A stretch of DNA of 64,000 nucleotides, from positions 9,610,001 through 9,674,000 of the forward strand of contig CM082591.2 of NCBI GenBank assembly GCA_040954595.2. The letters are read 5' to 3'. A program made the translations under genes and the position numbers. Within the stretch, counting starts at the first letter, position 1; every line of letters starts with the position of its first letter. Of the stretch, positions 33,317 through 47,020 are shown piece after piece. This DNA is from Balanoglossus misakiensis. Lineage: Eukaryota > Hemichordata. Below the pieces are notes generated by a model, which saw only the letters and a program-made list of their open reading frames with translations, had not been told where the DNA came from and ran no database searches.

Positions 33317-35829
33317 TTACAGTCTAGAATTTCATGCCACCCCTTATGGTCATATTATTCTTGGTAGGCAAAAGTGACAAGTAGTCAAGTTTCAACACAG
33401 GCAACATTTTTAACAAACAAACCACCAAAAAGACATCAAAAGGGAGAGAATTATAGAATGGTCAATGTGTGAAAAGTTAAGATACGTAAAGTGGCCGGGT
33501 TCAACATTAACTCATCGACTTCATATCGTCTTCATGCCATCGTTTTTGCCTGCCCTGAAAGTTCTTGTCGTTGCAGAAGTGGTTTTGACAGAAAGAATTT
33601 AGTCTTCCGGGATGTTTGTGATTATTTGAACACCAGACAATACAATGCAACCTTGACTTCCAAAATACTTACCGGCATTGCATTATCTTACCATGGTTAG
33701 GCCTACAGTGAACAAATTTTCAACAATATTTTCTGAGTTACCGCTGATATTTGTTTTGTAGTATGGATATTAAATTATACATCCCGATACAAAACAGAAT
33801 GTTATAGAATCCTTCCTGAGTGATATTGAAAAAATTACCGGAATGCTACCGCCTAATCTATGGTTAGGGTTATTGCTATTATTTTATATCAGTAATCGAC
33901 TTTGTGTATATCAATGTCATTTTCATAACGAAAATGAACTCGAGTCTAATGTAAACGTTACGAATTGATCGAAAGGCGCTCTGATGAATGTTAACACGAG
34001 TGCGCAGTGACAAGACATGCATCGCGCATGACAGTGACAACAGTTCCTATAGAGCAGTTAAAAAATAAACCGGCCGTCCGTAAATTTATCAGCTATATTT
34101 TTTTTATTTAGTCACGTTTTCCCTGTTGCATGCTATTAGTTCAGGGGCCAGTTTTAGCAGTGCTCTATTGAGTACTTTCGTATCGATGGATTGATCTCTC
34201 GTCCAATCAGAATGGCGGATGGTAGCATGATCCGACATATTGCGTATTACAATAGGGCTTCCTCATACAGGTCAGAACGGAGAGGTCATTCCTTTTATTT
34301 TAGGACGTCTCAGCTCCTTTGTCTTTTCTGTTATAGTGTTAAAGAAATCAAACGGTTTTGTTTTGGCCGGTAAACACCGATGGATTAACTCTTAAGTCCA
34401 TCGTGCATCCAAACGCAGTCGAGTCGGTTTGGTCATTGTTTATGCGACAGCAAATGCCAAATGTGACAGAAGCATCCTATTAAATGGGATAGAATACACA
34501 AACAAACAAACATACGAATAAACAAACAGGCAAACAAACAAACAAACAACCATTAGGGACTGTTCAGAATTTACTTCCAAGTTGGGGATGGAGGATTTTT
34601 TATTTTCCTGGTGATTTTTTTCCATGGTCTCCCCTAGTAAATTGTGGAGGAAATATGTGGTCCCTCCTTAAATTTCCTGGGGATTTTCCATGGTCCCCCT
34701 ATTGTGACTTTTATGTCTAGTCTCCCCTAATTTGTCTTGGAGAAAATGGGTGCCCCCCCCCCTCTGAAAATTCTCCGCCCCCTGGAAGTAAATTCTGAAC
34801 AGTCCCTTATTAAAGCCAACAGCTAGCGCCCTGGCTTCTCTGCCAGAGGAGCGATAACATCGACAAAATGCAGATACACAAGAAATGAGCACTTTATTCC
34901 ACAAGTGAAGTAGTCTGTTCCCTGTCCCATTCCCACCGCTGGCTGCGCCCTTTAGCGTAGCGCCGATGGCAGTGGGAATGGGGCAGGGGACCAGACTACA
35001 AGTGAAGAACCCCAGTAACAGACGTAACGAACAAACAAACTACATGTACTAACAACAAAGCAAGAAAAGTGTCAAGCGTCGTCAAAGAAAACGAAAAAGT
35101 TCTAGCATGGTTGGTAAAAGTTATTGGTAGAAAACGAATAGGGCCTTCTACAAATGACGTCTCAGACCCGCAAACGCCACCAGAACACAAAACACATGCA
35201 CAGAACAGTTTAAGCCGGTTGTTGTATGGAGCAGCAATAATCTGCGGTTGGGCCGTCGTAGATTTTCGCTGGTGGTGAAAATAAATAAAACACGATCGAT
35301 GTTCGATTTATTCCAGATCACATGCGTTTACGGCCAGGAGAGAGCATAAAAGTCTTCAAATGACCATGTGGTGGCGCACCTTTTCCGATTGGCTGTATTT
35401 CAATTTGTTCGTGGTAAATTAATTTTGTGGAGGTGACCGGCACTGAAGCTCTTAGCTAGGATGAGGTGGGATGGAAAAATGCCCCATTTTAGCTGTTTTA
35501 AAATATACGACTATTTATAGACAAAAGGAAAATAAAACAAGCGCAAAAACATACCAAACCTAGTTTTATTAATTAAAAACAAAATTGCTGAGTAAAGGTT
35601 TTCATGTGGGCATTCACTTTGAACTTGCTAAATTAATTTAAAGAGACAAAGTCGCTCTCTCTTTGTCCTTTTGCGATGATAGAATGCTTGCTTGAAGTCT
35701 CTCGTGCAATAAATGATGTCGATTCATACATGTATGGATGGTGTATAGGTGGTCGGAATTTACATGTCTTTGCCACGACCAAACCAACAACACGTAAAAT
35801 CAAAGTTTGGGTCATGAAATCGAGTTTTG
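33317..35829 (+). repeat. Macrosatellite unit 3 (2513 bp)
   Basis: Complete unit. Harbinger-type element at 34556-34806; foldback at 34911-34998. The variant CCACCAAAAAGACATC (about 33422) is shared only with unit 12. GCCATCGTTTTTGCC (about 33536) is private. GACAGCAAATGCC and CATCCTATTAAATG are shared with unit 4. Confidence 0.95.
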
Positions 35830-38319
35830 TTACAGTCTAGAATTTCATGCCACCCCTTATGGTCATATTATTCTTGGTTATCAAAAGTGACAAGTAGTCA
35901 AGTTTCAACACAGGCAACATTTTTTACAAACAAACCACAAAGAAGACATCAAAAGGGAGAGAATTATAGAATGGTCAATGTGTGAAAAGTTAAGATACGT
36001 AAAGTGGCCGGGTTCAACATTAACTCATCGACTTCATATCGTCTTCATGCCATGGTTTTTGCCTGGTTTTGACAGAAAGAATTTAGTCTTCCGGGATGTT
36101 TGTGATTATTTGAACACCAGACAATACAATGCAACCTTGACTTCCAAAATACTTACCGGCATTGCATTATCTTACCATGGTTAGGCCTACAGTGAACAAA
36201 TTTTCAACAATATTTTCTGAGTTACCGCTGATATTTGTTTTGTAGTATGGATATTAAATTATACATCCCGATACAAAACAGAATGTTATAGAATCCTTCC
36301 TGAGTGATATTGAAAAAATTACCGGAATGCTACCGCCTAATCTATGGTTAGGGTTATTGCTATTATTTTATATCAGTAATCGACTTTGTGTATATCAATG
36401 TCATTTTCATAACGAAAATGAACTCGAGTCTAATGTAAACGTTACGAATTGATCGAAAGGCGCTCTGATGAATGTTAACACGAGTGCGCAGTGACAAGAC
36501 ATGCATCGTGCGTGACAGTGACAACAGTTCCTATAGAGCAGTTAAAAAATAAACCGGCCGTCCGTAAATTTATCAGCTATATTTTTTTTATTTAGTCACG
36601 TTTTCCCTGTTGCATGCTATTAGTTCAGGGGCCAGTTTTAGCAGTGCTCTATTGAGTACTTTCGTATCGATGGATTGATCTCTCGTCCAATCAGAATGGC
36701 GGATGGTAGCATGATCCGACATATTGCGTATTACAATAGGGCTTCCTCATACAGGTCAGAACGGAGAGGTCATTCCTTTTATTTTAGGACGTCTCAGCTC
36801 CTTTGTCTTTTCTGTTATAGTGTTAAAGAAATCAAACGGTTTTGTTTTGGCCGGTAAACACCGATGGATTAACTCTTAAGTCCATCGTGCATCCAAACGC
36901 AGTCGAGTCGGTTTGGTCATTGTTTATGCGACAGCAAATGCCAAATGTGACAGAAGCATCCTATTAAATGAGATAGAATACACAAACAAACAAACAAACA
37001 TACGAATAAACAAACAGGCAAACAAACAAACAAACAACCATTAGGGACTGTTCAGAATTTACTTCCAAGTTGGGGATGGAGGATTTTTTTATTTTCCTGG
37101 TGATTTTTTTCCATGGTCTCCCCTAGTAAATTGTGGAGGAAATATGTGGTCCCTCCTTAAATTTCCTGGGGATTTTCCATGGTCCCCCTATTGTGACTTT
37201 TATGTCTAGTCTCCCCTAATTTGTCTTGGAGAAAATGGGTGGTCCCCCCCCCTCTGAAAATTCTCCGCCCCCTGGAAGTAAATTCTGAACAGTCCCTTAT
37301 TAAAGCCAACAGCTAGCGCCCTGGCTTCTCTGCCAGAGGAGCGATAACATCGACAAAATGCAGATACACAAGAAATGAGCACTTTATTCCACAAGTGAAG
37401 TAGTCTGTTCCCTGCCCCATTCCCACCGCTGGCTGCGCCCTTTAGCGTAGCGCCGATGGCAGTGGGAATGGGGCAGGGGACCAGACTACAAGTGAAGAAC
37501 CCCAGTAACAGACGTAACGAACAAACAAACTACATGTACTAACAACAAAGCAAGAAAAGTGTCAAGCGTCGTCAAAGAAAACGAAAAAGTTCTAGCATGG
37601 TTGGTAAAAGTTATTGGTAGAAAACGAATAGGGCCTTCTACAAATGACGTCTCAGACCCGCAAACGCCACCAGAACACAAAACACATGCACAGAACAGTT
37701 TAAGCCGGTTGTTGTATGGAGCAGCAATAATCTGCGGTTGGGCCGTCGTAGATTTTCGCTGGTGGTGAAAATAAATAAAAAACGATCGATGTTCGATTTA
37801 TTCCAGATCACATGCGTTTATGGCCAGGAGAGAGCATAAAAGTCTTCAAATGACCATGTGGTGGCGCACCTTTTCCGATTGGCTGTATTTCAATTTGTTC
37901 GTGGTAAATTAATTTTGTGGAGGTGACCGGAACTGAAGCTCTTAGCTAGGATGAGGTGGGATGGAAAAATGCCCCATTTTAGCTGTTTTAAAATATACGA
38001 CTATTTATAGACAAAAGGAAAATAAAACAAGCGCAAAAACATACCAAACCTAGTTTTATTAATTAAAAACAAAATTGCTGAGTAAAGGTTTTCATGTGGG
38101 CATTCACTTTGAACTTGCTAAATTAATTTAAAGAGACAAAGTCGCTCTCTCTTTGTCCTTTTGCGATGATAGAATGCTTGCTTGAAGTCTCTCGTGCAAT
38201 AAATGATGTCGATTCATACATGTATGGATGGTGTATAGGTGGTCGGAATTTACATGTCTTTGCCACGACCAAACCAACAACACGTAAAATCAAAGTTTGG
38301 GTCATGAAATCGAGTTTTG
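35830..38319 (+). repeat. Macrosatellite unit 4 (2490 bp)
   Basis: Complete unit. Harbinger-type element at 37044-37296; foldback at 37401-37488. A 29 bp deletion at about 36065 joins TTTTGCCTG to GTTTTGACAG; only unit 5 shares it. One additional CAAA in the microsatellite tract. Confidence 0.95.
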
Positions 38320-41300
38320 TTACAGTCTAGAATTTCATGCCACCCCTTATGGTCATATTATTCTTGGTAGGCAAAAGTGACAAGTAGTCAAGTTTCAACA
38401 CAGGCAACATTTTTTACAAACAAACCACAAAGAAGACATCAAAAGGGAGAGAATTATAGAATGGTCAATGTGTGAAAAGTTAAGATACGTAAAGTGGCCG
38501 GGTTCAACATTAACTCATCGACTTCATATCGTCTTCATGCCATGGTTTTTGCCTGGTTTTGACAGAAAGAATTTAGTCTTCCGGGATGTTTGTGATTATT
38601 TGAACACCAGACAATACAATGCAACCTTGACTTCCAAAATACTTACCGGCATTGCATTATCTTACCATGGTTAGGCCTACAGTGAACAAATTTTCAACAA
38701 TATTTTCTGAGTTACCGCTGATATTTGTTTTGTAGTATGGATATTAAATTATACATCCCGATACAAAACAGAATGTTATAGAATCCTTCCTGAGTGATAT
38801 TGAAAAAATTACCGGAATGCTACCGCCTAATCTATGGTTAGGGTTATTGCTATTATTTTATATCAGTAATCGACTTTGTGTATATCAATGTCATTTTCAT
38901 AACGAAAATGAACTCGAGTCTAATGTAAACGTTACGAATTGATCGAAAGGCGCACTGATGAATGTTAACACGAGTGCGCAGTGACAAGACATGCATCGTG
39001 CGTGACAGTGACAACAGTTCCTATAGAGCAGTTAAAAAATAAACCGGCCGTCCGTAAATTTATCAGCTATATTTTTTTTATTTAGTCACGTTTTCCCTGT
39101 TGCATGCTATTAGTTCAGGGGCCAGTTTTAGCAGTGCTCTATTGAGTACTTTTGTATCGATGGATTGATCTCTCGTCCAATCAGAATGGCGGATGGTAGC
39201 ATGATCCGACATATTGCGTATTACAATAGGGCTTCCTCATACAGGTCAGAACGGAGAGGTCATTCCTTTTATTTTAGGACGTCTCAGCTCCTTTGTCTTT
39301 TCTGTTATAGTGTTAAAGAAATCAAACGGTTTTGTTTTGGCCGGTAAACACCGATGGATTAACTCTTAAGTCCATCGTGCATCCAAACGCAGTCGAGTCG
39401 GTTTGGTCATTGTTTATGCGACAGTAAATGCCAAATGTGACAGAAGCATCATATTAAATGAGATAGAATACACAAACAAACAAACATACGAATAAACAAA
39501 CAGGCAAACAAACAAACAAACAACCATTAGGGACTGTTCAGAATTTACTTCCAAGTTGGGGATGGAGGATTTTTTATTTTCCTGGTGATTTTTTTCCATG
39601 GTCTCCCCTAGTAAATTGTGGAGGAAATATGTGGTCCCTCCTTAAATTTCCTGGGGATTTTCCATGGTCCCCCTATTGTGACTTTTATGTCTAGTATCCC
39701 CTAATTTGTCTTGGAGAAAATGGGTGGTCCCCCCCCTCTGAAAATTCTCCGCCCCCTGGAAGTAAATTCTGAACAGTCCCTTATTAAAGCCAACAGCTAG
39801 CACCCTGGCTTCTCTGCCAGAGGAGCGATAACATCGACAAAATGCAGATACACAAGAAATGAGCACTTTATTCCACAAGTGAAGTAGTCTGTTCCCTGCC
39901 CCATTCCCACCGCTGGCTGCGCCCTTTAGCGTAGCGCCGATGGCAGTGGGAATGGGGCAGGGGACCAGACTACAAGTGAAGAACCCCAGTAACAGACGTA
40001 ACGAACAAACAAACTACATGTACTAACAACAAAGCAAGAAAAGTGTCAAGCGTCGTCAAAGAAAACGAAAAAGTTCTAGCATGGTTGGTAAAAGTTATTG
40101 GTAGAAAACGAATAGGGCCTTCTACAAATGACGTCTCAGACCCGCAAACGCCACCAGAACACAAAACACATGCACAGAACAGTTTAAGCCGGTTGTTGTA
40201 TGGAGCAGCAATAACCTGCGGTTGGGCCGTCGTAGATTTTCGCTGGTGGTGAAAATAAATAAAACACGATCGATGTTCGATTTATTCCAGATCACATGCG
40301 TTTACGGCCAGGAGAGAGCATAAAAGTCTTCAAATGACCATGTGGTGGCGCACTTTTTCCGATTGGCTGTATTTCAATTTGTTCGTGGTAAATTAATTTT
40401 GTGGAGCTGACCGGCACTGAAGCTCTTAGCTAGGATGAGGTGGGATGGAAAAATGCCCCATTTTAGCTGTTTTAAAATATACGACTATTTATAGACAAAA
40501 GGAAAATAAAACAAGCGCAAAAACATACCAAACCTAGTTTTATTAATTAAAAACAAAATTGCTGAGTAAAGGTTTTCATGTGGGCATTCACTTTGAACCA
40601 CGGGCGTCATGGAACAATAAAGTGTATAGATATTAATAAACTTTTCATAAACGCGACGTCCTCAATGAACAAAGAATAAAATATTTCATGGGTTTGTTTG
40701 GTGTGGACGAGAAATGCACTAAAGCTAGGTCAGTGTTAACTTTATGTGCAAAACCACACCGTACGCGTACCTCTATAGGGGATAGGCACCGTGTGTATAC
40801 GATCTCGTCTTGAGCAGTAAAGGCGATGTCTACGCATGCGTGCGCGCCCGCAACTGATCTGTGTACGTGAGTACACATATATACAGGGTATGAAACGAAT
40901 TTTCAGCCCACCGCCATTTGGCAACTATTACGAAGAGAATCGCTACCAAACCAGAGTATTTGTTTTAGATTAGATAGAAACCTAATGTCTGGCTTTTCAA
41001 TTTTCAAAAGTCGGTCGAACATTCGAGATATTATCGATCGAAAAGTGTCACTCGTCCTGGGGACGTGCGTTACCGACGCAAATTTCTCTCTGAAAGGTAT
41101 ACATAGGACATACTGTTTCATGAAAAAAAAATCATAGCAAATATAACAGTGATGCACATGAACAACGTCCACCATGACTGGGAGGAGCTGAACTGAGCTC
41201 ACGCATAGTTTCATACACATGATATAAAACCCGGCGATCGAACACGGCACTTCCGGTCACCAGATTCGCAATGGTTTTGTATACGGATTTGTTGTATTTT

Positions 41301-41992
41301 TCACGTTTTCCGTTTTTTATTCATGATTAATCCAACACTTTTCAAGACACATTCTAAGCAAAAATGAAAATTATTGACTAAACTTCGATGGCACTCTGCT
41401 CCGTAGAACAAAGTGTCCCCCTGTCCCCCCTTTTTAGTAACGCACGTCCCCAGACTCCATGTGAGCGATTGCATACCCTTCCTTACATACACTGTATACG
41501 AGCGCGTCTGTCCTGGCTAGCAACGGAGTCGTACGATCGTCTGCCGCGCGCGCTGGGCCCGGCGCGTGCGCGCGTGCGGTTGTAGATTGCTCCAACACTT
41601 CCGCGTTCGGCGCGTTCGGCGGCGCTAGTGCGTTCGCTCGCATATTTTGCGAGTCCAGCTGTAGCTAGGCCGTTCGTGAGTGTAGTTCTCGTTCACATAA
41701 AAAAAGGAAATAATTTATTGTGTATTCGTTTAGACCTATGCTAAATTATCCATACACTTTATTGTTCCATGACGCCCGTGTTTGAACTTGCTAAATTAAT
41801 TTAAAGAGACAAAGTCGCTCTCTCTTTGTCCTTTTGCGATGATAGAATGCTTGCTTGAAGTCTCTCGTGCAATAAATGATGTCGATTCATACATGTATGG
41901 ATGGTGTATAGGTGGTCGGAATTTACATGTCTTTGCCACGACCAAACCAACAACACGTAAAATCAAAGTTTGGGTCATGAAATCGAGTTTTG
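38320..41992 (+). repeat. Macrosatellite unit 5, interrupted by a 1182 bp transposon
   Basis: Total 3673 bp; 2484 bp without the insertion and its 7 bp duplication. It shares the 29 bp deletion (about 38555) with unit 4. Harbinger-type element at 39540-39780; foldback at 39885-39972. The insertion at 40599-41780 lies in CACTTTGAACTTGC, a sequence intact in the other complete units. Confidence 0.95.
40599..41780. mobile_element. 1182 bp non-autonomous DNA transposon with 29 bp perfect inverted ends
   Basis: Both ends read CACGGGCGTCATGGAACAAT inward and match perfectly for 29 bp (34 bp with one mismatch). The 7 bp target TTTGAAC is duplicated at 40592-40598 and 41781-41787. The other complete macrosatellite units show the empty site CACTTTGAACTTGC, so the boundaries are certain. 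The interior is unlike the surrounding array: CpG-rich blocks near 40830-40860 and 41520-41650, a TATA-like GATATAAAACCCGG at 41221 with CACTTCCGGT 25 bp on, and an internal inverted repeat of 17 bp (41057-41073 against 41437-41453). Open frames (up to 115 codons, minus strand, 40903-41250, GTG start) show no transposase motif. A 7 bp duplication does not settle the superfamily; P-like, Dada-like and hAT-like are possible. Confidence 0.85.
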
Positions 41993-44506
41993 TTACAGTC
42001 TAGAATTTCATGCCACCCCTTATGGTCATATTATTCTTGGTAGGCAAAAGTGACAAGTAGTCAAGTTTCAACACAGGCAACATTTTTTACAAACAAACCA
42101 CAAAGAAGACATCAAAAGGGAGAGAATTATAGAATGGTCAATGTGTGAAAAGTTAAGATACGTAAAGTGGCCGGGTTCAACATTAACTCATCGACTTCAT
42201 ATCGTCTTCATGCCATGGTTTTTGCCTGCCCTGAAAGTTCTTGTCGTTGCAGAAGTGGTTTTGACAGAAAGAATTTAGTCTTCCGGGATGTTTGTGATTA
42301 TTTGAACACCAGACAATACAATGCAACCTTGACTTCCAAAATACTTACCGGCATTGCATTATCTTACCATGGTTAGGCCTACAGTGAACAAATTTTCAAC
42401 AATATTTTCTGAGTTACCGCTGATATTTGTTTTGTAGTATGGATATTAAATTATACATCCCGATACAAAGCAGAATGTTATAGAATCCTTCCTGAGTGAT
42501 ATTGAAAAAATTACCGGAATGCTACCGCCTAATCTATGGTTAGGGTTATTGCTATTATTTTATATCAGTAATCGCCTTTGTGTATATCAATGTCATTTTC
42601 ATAACGAAAATGAACTCGAGTCTAATGTAAACGTTACGAATTGATCGAAAGGCGCTCTGATGAATGTTAACACGAGTGCGCAGTGACAAGACATGCATCG
42701 TGCATGACAGTGACAACAGTTCCTATAGAGCAGTTAAAAAATAAACCGGCCGTCCGTAAATTTATCAGCTATATTTTTTTTTATTTAGTCACGTTTTCCC
42801 TGTTGCATGCTATTAGTTCAGGGGCCAGTTTTAGCAGTGCTCTATTGAGTACTTTCGTATCGATGGATTGATCTCTCGTCCAATCAGAATGGCGGATGGT
42901 AGCATGATCCGACATATTGCGTATTACAATAGGGCTTCCTCATACAGGTCAGAACGGAGAGGTCATTCCTTTTATTTTAGGACGTCTCAGCTCCTTTGTC
43001 TTTTCTGTTATAGTGTTAAAGAAATCAAACGGTTTTGTTTTGGCCGGTAAACACCGATGGATTAACTCTTTAGTCCGTCGTGCATCCAAACGCAGTCGAG
43101 TCGGTTTGGTCATTGTTTATGCGACAGTAAATGCCAAATGTGACAGAAGCATCATATTAAATGAGATAGAATACACAAACAAACAAACATACGAATAAAC
43201 AAACAGGCAAACAAACAAACAAACAACCATTAGGGACTGTTCAGAATTTACTTCCAAGTTTGGGATGGAGGATTTTTTATTTTCCTGGTGATTTTTTTCC
43301 ATGGTCTCCCCTAGTAAATTGTGGAGGAAATATGTGGTCCCTCCTTAAATTTCCTGGGGATTTTCCATGGTCCCCCTATTGTGACTTTTATGTCTAGTCT
43401 CCCCTAATTTGTCTTGGAGAAAATGGGTGGTCCCCCCCTCTGAAAATTCTCCGCCCCCCTGGAAGTAAATTCTGAACAGTCCCTTATTAAAGCCAACAGC
43501 TAGCACCCTGGCTTCTCTGCCAGAGGAGCGATAACATCGACAAAATGCAGATACACAAGAAATGAGCACTTTATTCCACAAGTGAAGTAGTCTGTTCCCT
43601 GCCCCATTCCCACCGCTGGCTGCGCCCTTTAGCGTAGCGCCGATGGCAGTGGGAATGGGGCAGGGGACCAGACTACAAGTGAAGAACCCCAGTAACAGAC
43701 GTAACGAACAAACAAACTACATGTACTAACAACAAAGCAAGAAAAGTGTCAAGCGTCGTCAAAGAAAACGAAAAAGTTCTAGCATGGTTGGTAAAAGTTA
43801 TTGGTAGAAAACGAATAGGGCCTTCTACAAATCACGTCTCAGACCCGCAAACGCCACCAGAACACAAAACACATGCACAGAACAGTTTAAGCCGGTTGTT
43901 GTATGGAGCAGCAATAATCTGCGGTTGGGCCGTCGTAGATTTTCGCTGGTGGTGAAAATAAATAAAACACGATCGATGTTCGATTTATTCCAGATCACAT
44001 GCGTTTACGGCCAGGAGAGAGCATAAAAGTCTTCAAATGACCATGTGGTGGCGCACTTTTTCCGATTGGCTGTATTTCAATTTGTTCGTGGTAAATTAAT
44101 TTTGTGGAGGTGACCGGCACTGAAGCTCTTAGCTAGGATGAGGTGGGATGGAAAAATGCCCCATTTTAGCTGTTTTAAAATATACGACTATTTATAGACA
44201 AAAGGAAAATAAAACAAGCGCAAAAACATACCAAACCTAGTTTTATTAATTAAAAACAAAATTGCTGAGTAAAGGTTTTCATGTGGGCATTCACTTTGAA
44301 CTTGCTAAATTAATTTAAAGAGACAAAGTCGCTCTCTCTTTGTCCTTTTGCGATGATAGAATGCTTGCTTGAAGTCTCTCGTGCAATAAATGATGTCGAT
44401 TCATACATGTATGGATGGTGTATAGGTGGTCGGAATTTACATGTCTTTGCCACGACCAAACCAACAACACGTAAAATCAAAGTTTGGGTCATGAAATCGA
44501 GTTTTG
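41993..44506 (+). repeat. Macrosatellite unit 6 (2514 bp)
   Basis: Complete unit. Harbinger-type element at 43233-43483; foldback at 43588-43675. CAAAGCAGAATG (about 42467) is shared with unit 13, and AAATCACGTCTC (about 43829) with unit 8. CTCTTTAGTCCGTCGTGC (about 43067) is private. Confidence 0.95.
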
Positions 44507-47020
44507 TTACAGTCTAGAATTTCATGCCACCCCTTATGGTCATATTATTCTTGGTAGGCAAAAGTGACAAGTAGTCAAGTTTCAACACAGGCAACATTTT
44601 TTACAAACAAACCACAAAGAAGACATCAAAAGGGAGAGAATTATAGAATGGTCAATGTGTGAAAAGTTAAGATACGTAAAGTGGCCGGGTTCAACATTAA
44701 CTCATCGACTTCATATCGTCTTCATGCCATGGTTTTTGCCTGCCCTGAAAGTTCTTGTCGTTGCAGAAGTGGTTTTGACAGAAAGAATTTAGTCTTCCGG
44801 GATGTTTGTGATTATTTGAACACCAGACAATACAATGCAACCTTGACTTCCAAAATACTTACCGGCATTGCATTATCTTACCATGGTTAGGCCTACAGTG
44901 AACAAATTTTCAACAATATTTTCTGAGTTACCGCTGATATTTGTTTTGTAGTATGGATATTAAATTATACATCCCGATACAAAACAGAATGTTATAGAAT
45001 CCTTCCTGAGTGATATTGAAAAAATTACCGGAATGCTACCGCCTAATCTATGGTTAGGGTTATTGCTATTATTTTATATCAGTAATCGACTTTGTGTATA
45101 TCAATGTCATTTTCATAACGAAAATGAACTCGAGTCTAATGTAAACGTTACGAATTGATCAAAAGGCGCTCTGATGAATGTTAACACGAGTGCGCAGTGA
45201 CAAGACATGCATCGTGCATGACAGTGACAACAGTTCCTATAGAGCAGTTAAAAAATAAACCGGACGTCCGGAAATTTATCAGCTATATTTTTTTTTATTT
45301 AGTCACGTTTTCCCTGTTGCATGCTATTAGTTCAGGGGCCAGTTTTAGCAGTGCTCTATTGAGTACTTTCGTATCGATGGATTGATCTCTCGTCCAATCA
45401 GAATGGCGGATGGTAGCATGATCCGACATATTGCGTATTACAATAGGGCTTCCTCATACAGGTCAGAACGGAGAGGTCATTCCTTTTATTTTAGGACGTC
45501 TCAGCTGCTTTGTCTTTTCTGTTATAGTGTTAAAGAAATCAAACGGTTTTGTTTTGGCCGGTAAACACCGATGGATTAACTCTTAAGTCCATCGTGCATC
45601 CAAACGCAGTCGAGTCGGTTTGGTCATTGTTTATGCGACAGTAAATGCCAAATGTGACAGAAGCATCATATTAAATGAGATAGAATACACAAACAAACAA
45701 ACATACGAATAAGCAAACAGGCAAACAAACAAACAAACAACCATTAGGGACTGTTCAGAATTTACTTCCAAGTTGGGGATGGAGGATTTTTTATTTTCCT
45801 GGTGATTTTTTTCCATGGTCTCCCCTAGTAAATTGTGGAGGAAATATGTGGTCCCTCCTTAAATTTCCTGGGGATTTTCCATGGTCCCCCTATTGTGACT
45901 TTTATGTCTAGTCTCCCCTAATTTGTCTTGGAGAAAATGGGTGGTCCCCCCCCTCGGAAAATTCTCCGCCCCCTGGAAGTAAATTCTGAACAGTCCCTTA
46001 TTAAAGCCAACAGCTAGCACCCTGGCTTCTCTGCCAGAGGAGCGATAACATCGACAAAATGCAGATACACAAGAAATGAGCACTTTATTCCACAAGTGAA
46101 GTAGTCTGTTCCCTGTCCCATTCCCACCGCTGGCTGCGCCCTTTAGCGTAGCGCCGATGGCAGTGGGAATGGGGCAGGGGACCAGACTACAAGTGAAGAA
46201 CCCCAGTAACAGACGTAACGAACAAACAAACTACATGTACTAACAACAAAGCAAGAAAAGTGTCAAGCGTCGTCAAAGAAAACGAAAAAGTTCTAGCATG
46301 GTTGGTAAAAGTTATTGGTAGAAAACGAATAGGGCCTTCTACAAATGACGTCTCAGACCCGCAAACGCCACCAGAACACAAAACACATGCACAGAACAGT
46401 TTAAGCCGGTTGTTGTATGGAGCAGCAATAATCTGCGGTTGGGCCGTCGTAGATTTTCGCTGGTGGTGAAAATAAATAAAACACGATCGATGTTCGATTT
46501 ATTCCAGATCACATGCGTTTACGGCCAGGAGAGAGCATAAAAGTCTTCAAATGACCATGTGGTGGCGCACTTTTTCCGATTGGCTGTATTTCAATTTGTT
46601 CGTGGTAAATTAATTTTGTGGAGGTGACCGGCACTGAAGCTCTTAGCTAGGATGAGGTGGGATGGAAAAATGCCCCATTTTAGCTGTTTTAAAATATACG
46701 ACTATTTATAGACAAAAGGAAAATAAAACAAGCGCAAAAACATACCAAACCTAGTTTTATTAATTAAAAACAAAATTGCTGAGTAAAGGTTTTCATGTGG
46801 GCATTCACTTTGAACTTGCTAAATTAATTTAAAGAGACAAAGTCGCTCTCTCTTTGTCCTTTTGCGATGATAGAATGCTTGCTTGAAGTCTCTCGTGCAA
46901 TAAATGATGTCGATTCATACATGTATGGATGGTGTATAGGTGGTCGGAATTTACATGTCTTTGCCACGACCAAACCAACAACACGTAAAATCAAAGTTTG
47001 GGTCATGAAATCGAGTTTTG
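44507..47020 (+). repeat. Macrosatellite unit 7 (2514 bp)
   Basis: Complete unit. Harbinger-type element at 45747-45997; foldback at 46102-46189. GAATAAGCAAACAGG and CCCTCGGAAAATTC are shared with unit 8. CGGACGTCCGG (about 45262, others CGGCCGTCCG) is private. Confidence 0.95.

Noticed and set aside
40903-41250. 115-codon minus-strand frame inside the 1182 bp transposon as a transposase remnant
   Set aside because: GTG start, no DDE, THAP, BED or zinc-finger pattern visible; the element is too short to be autonomous.
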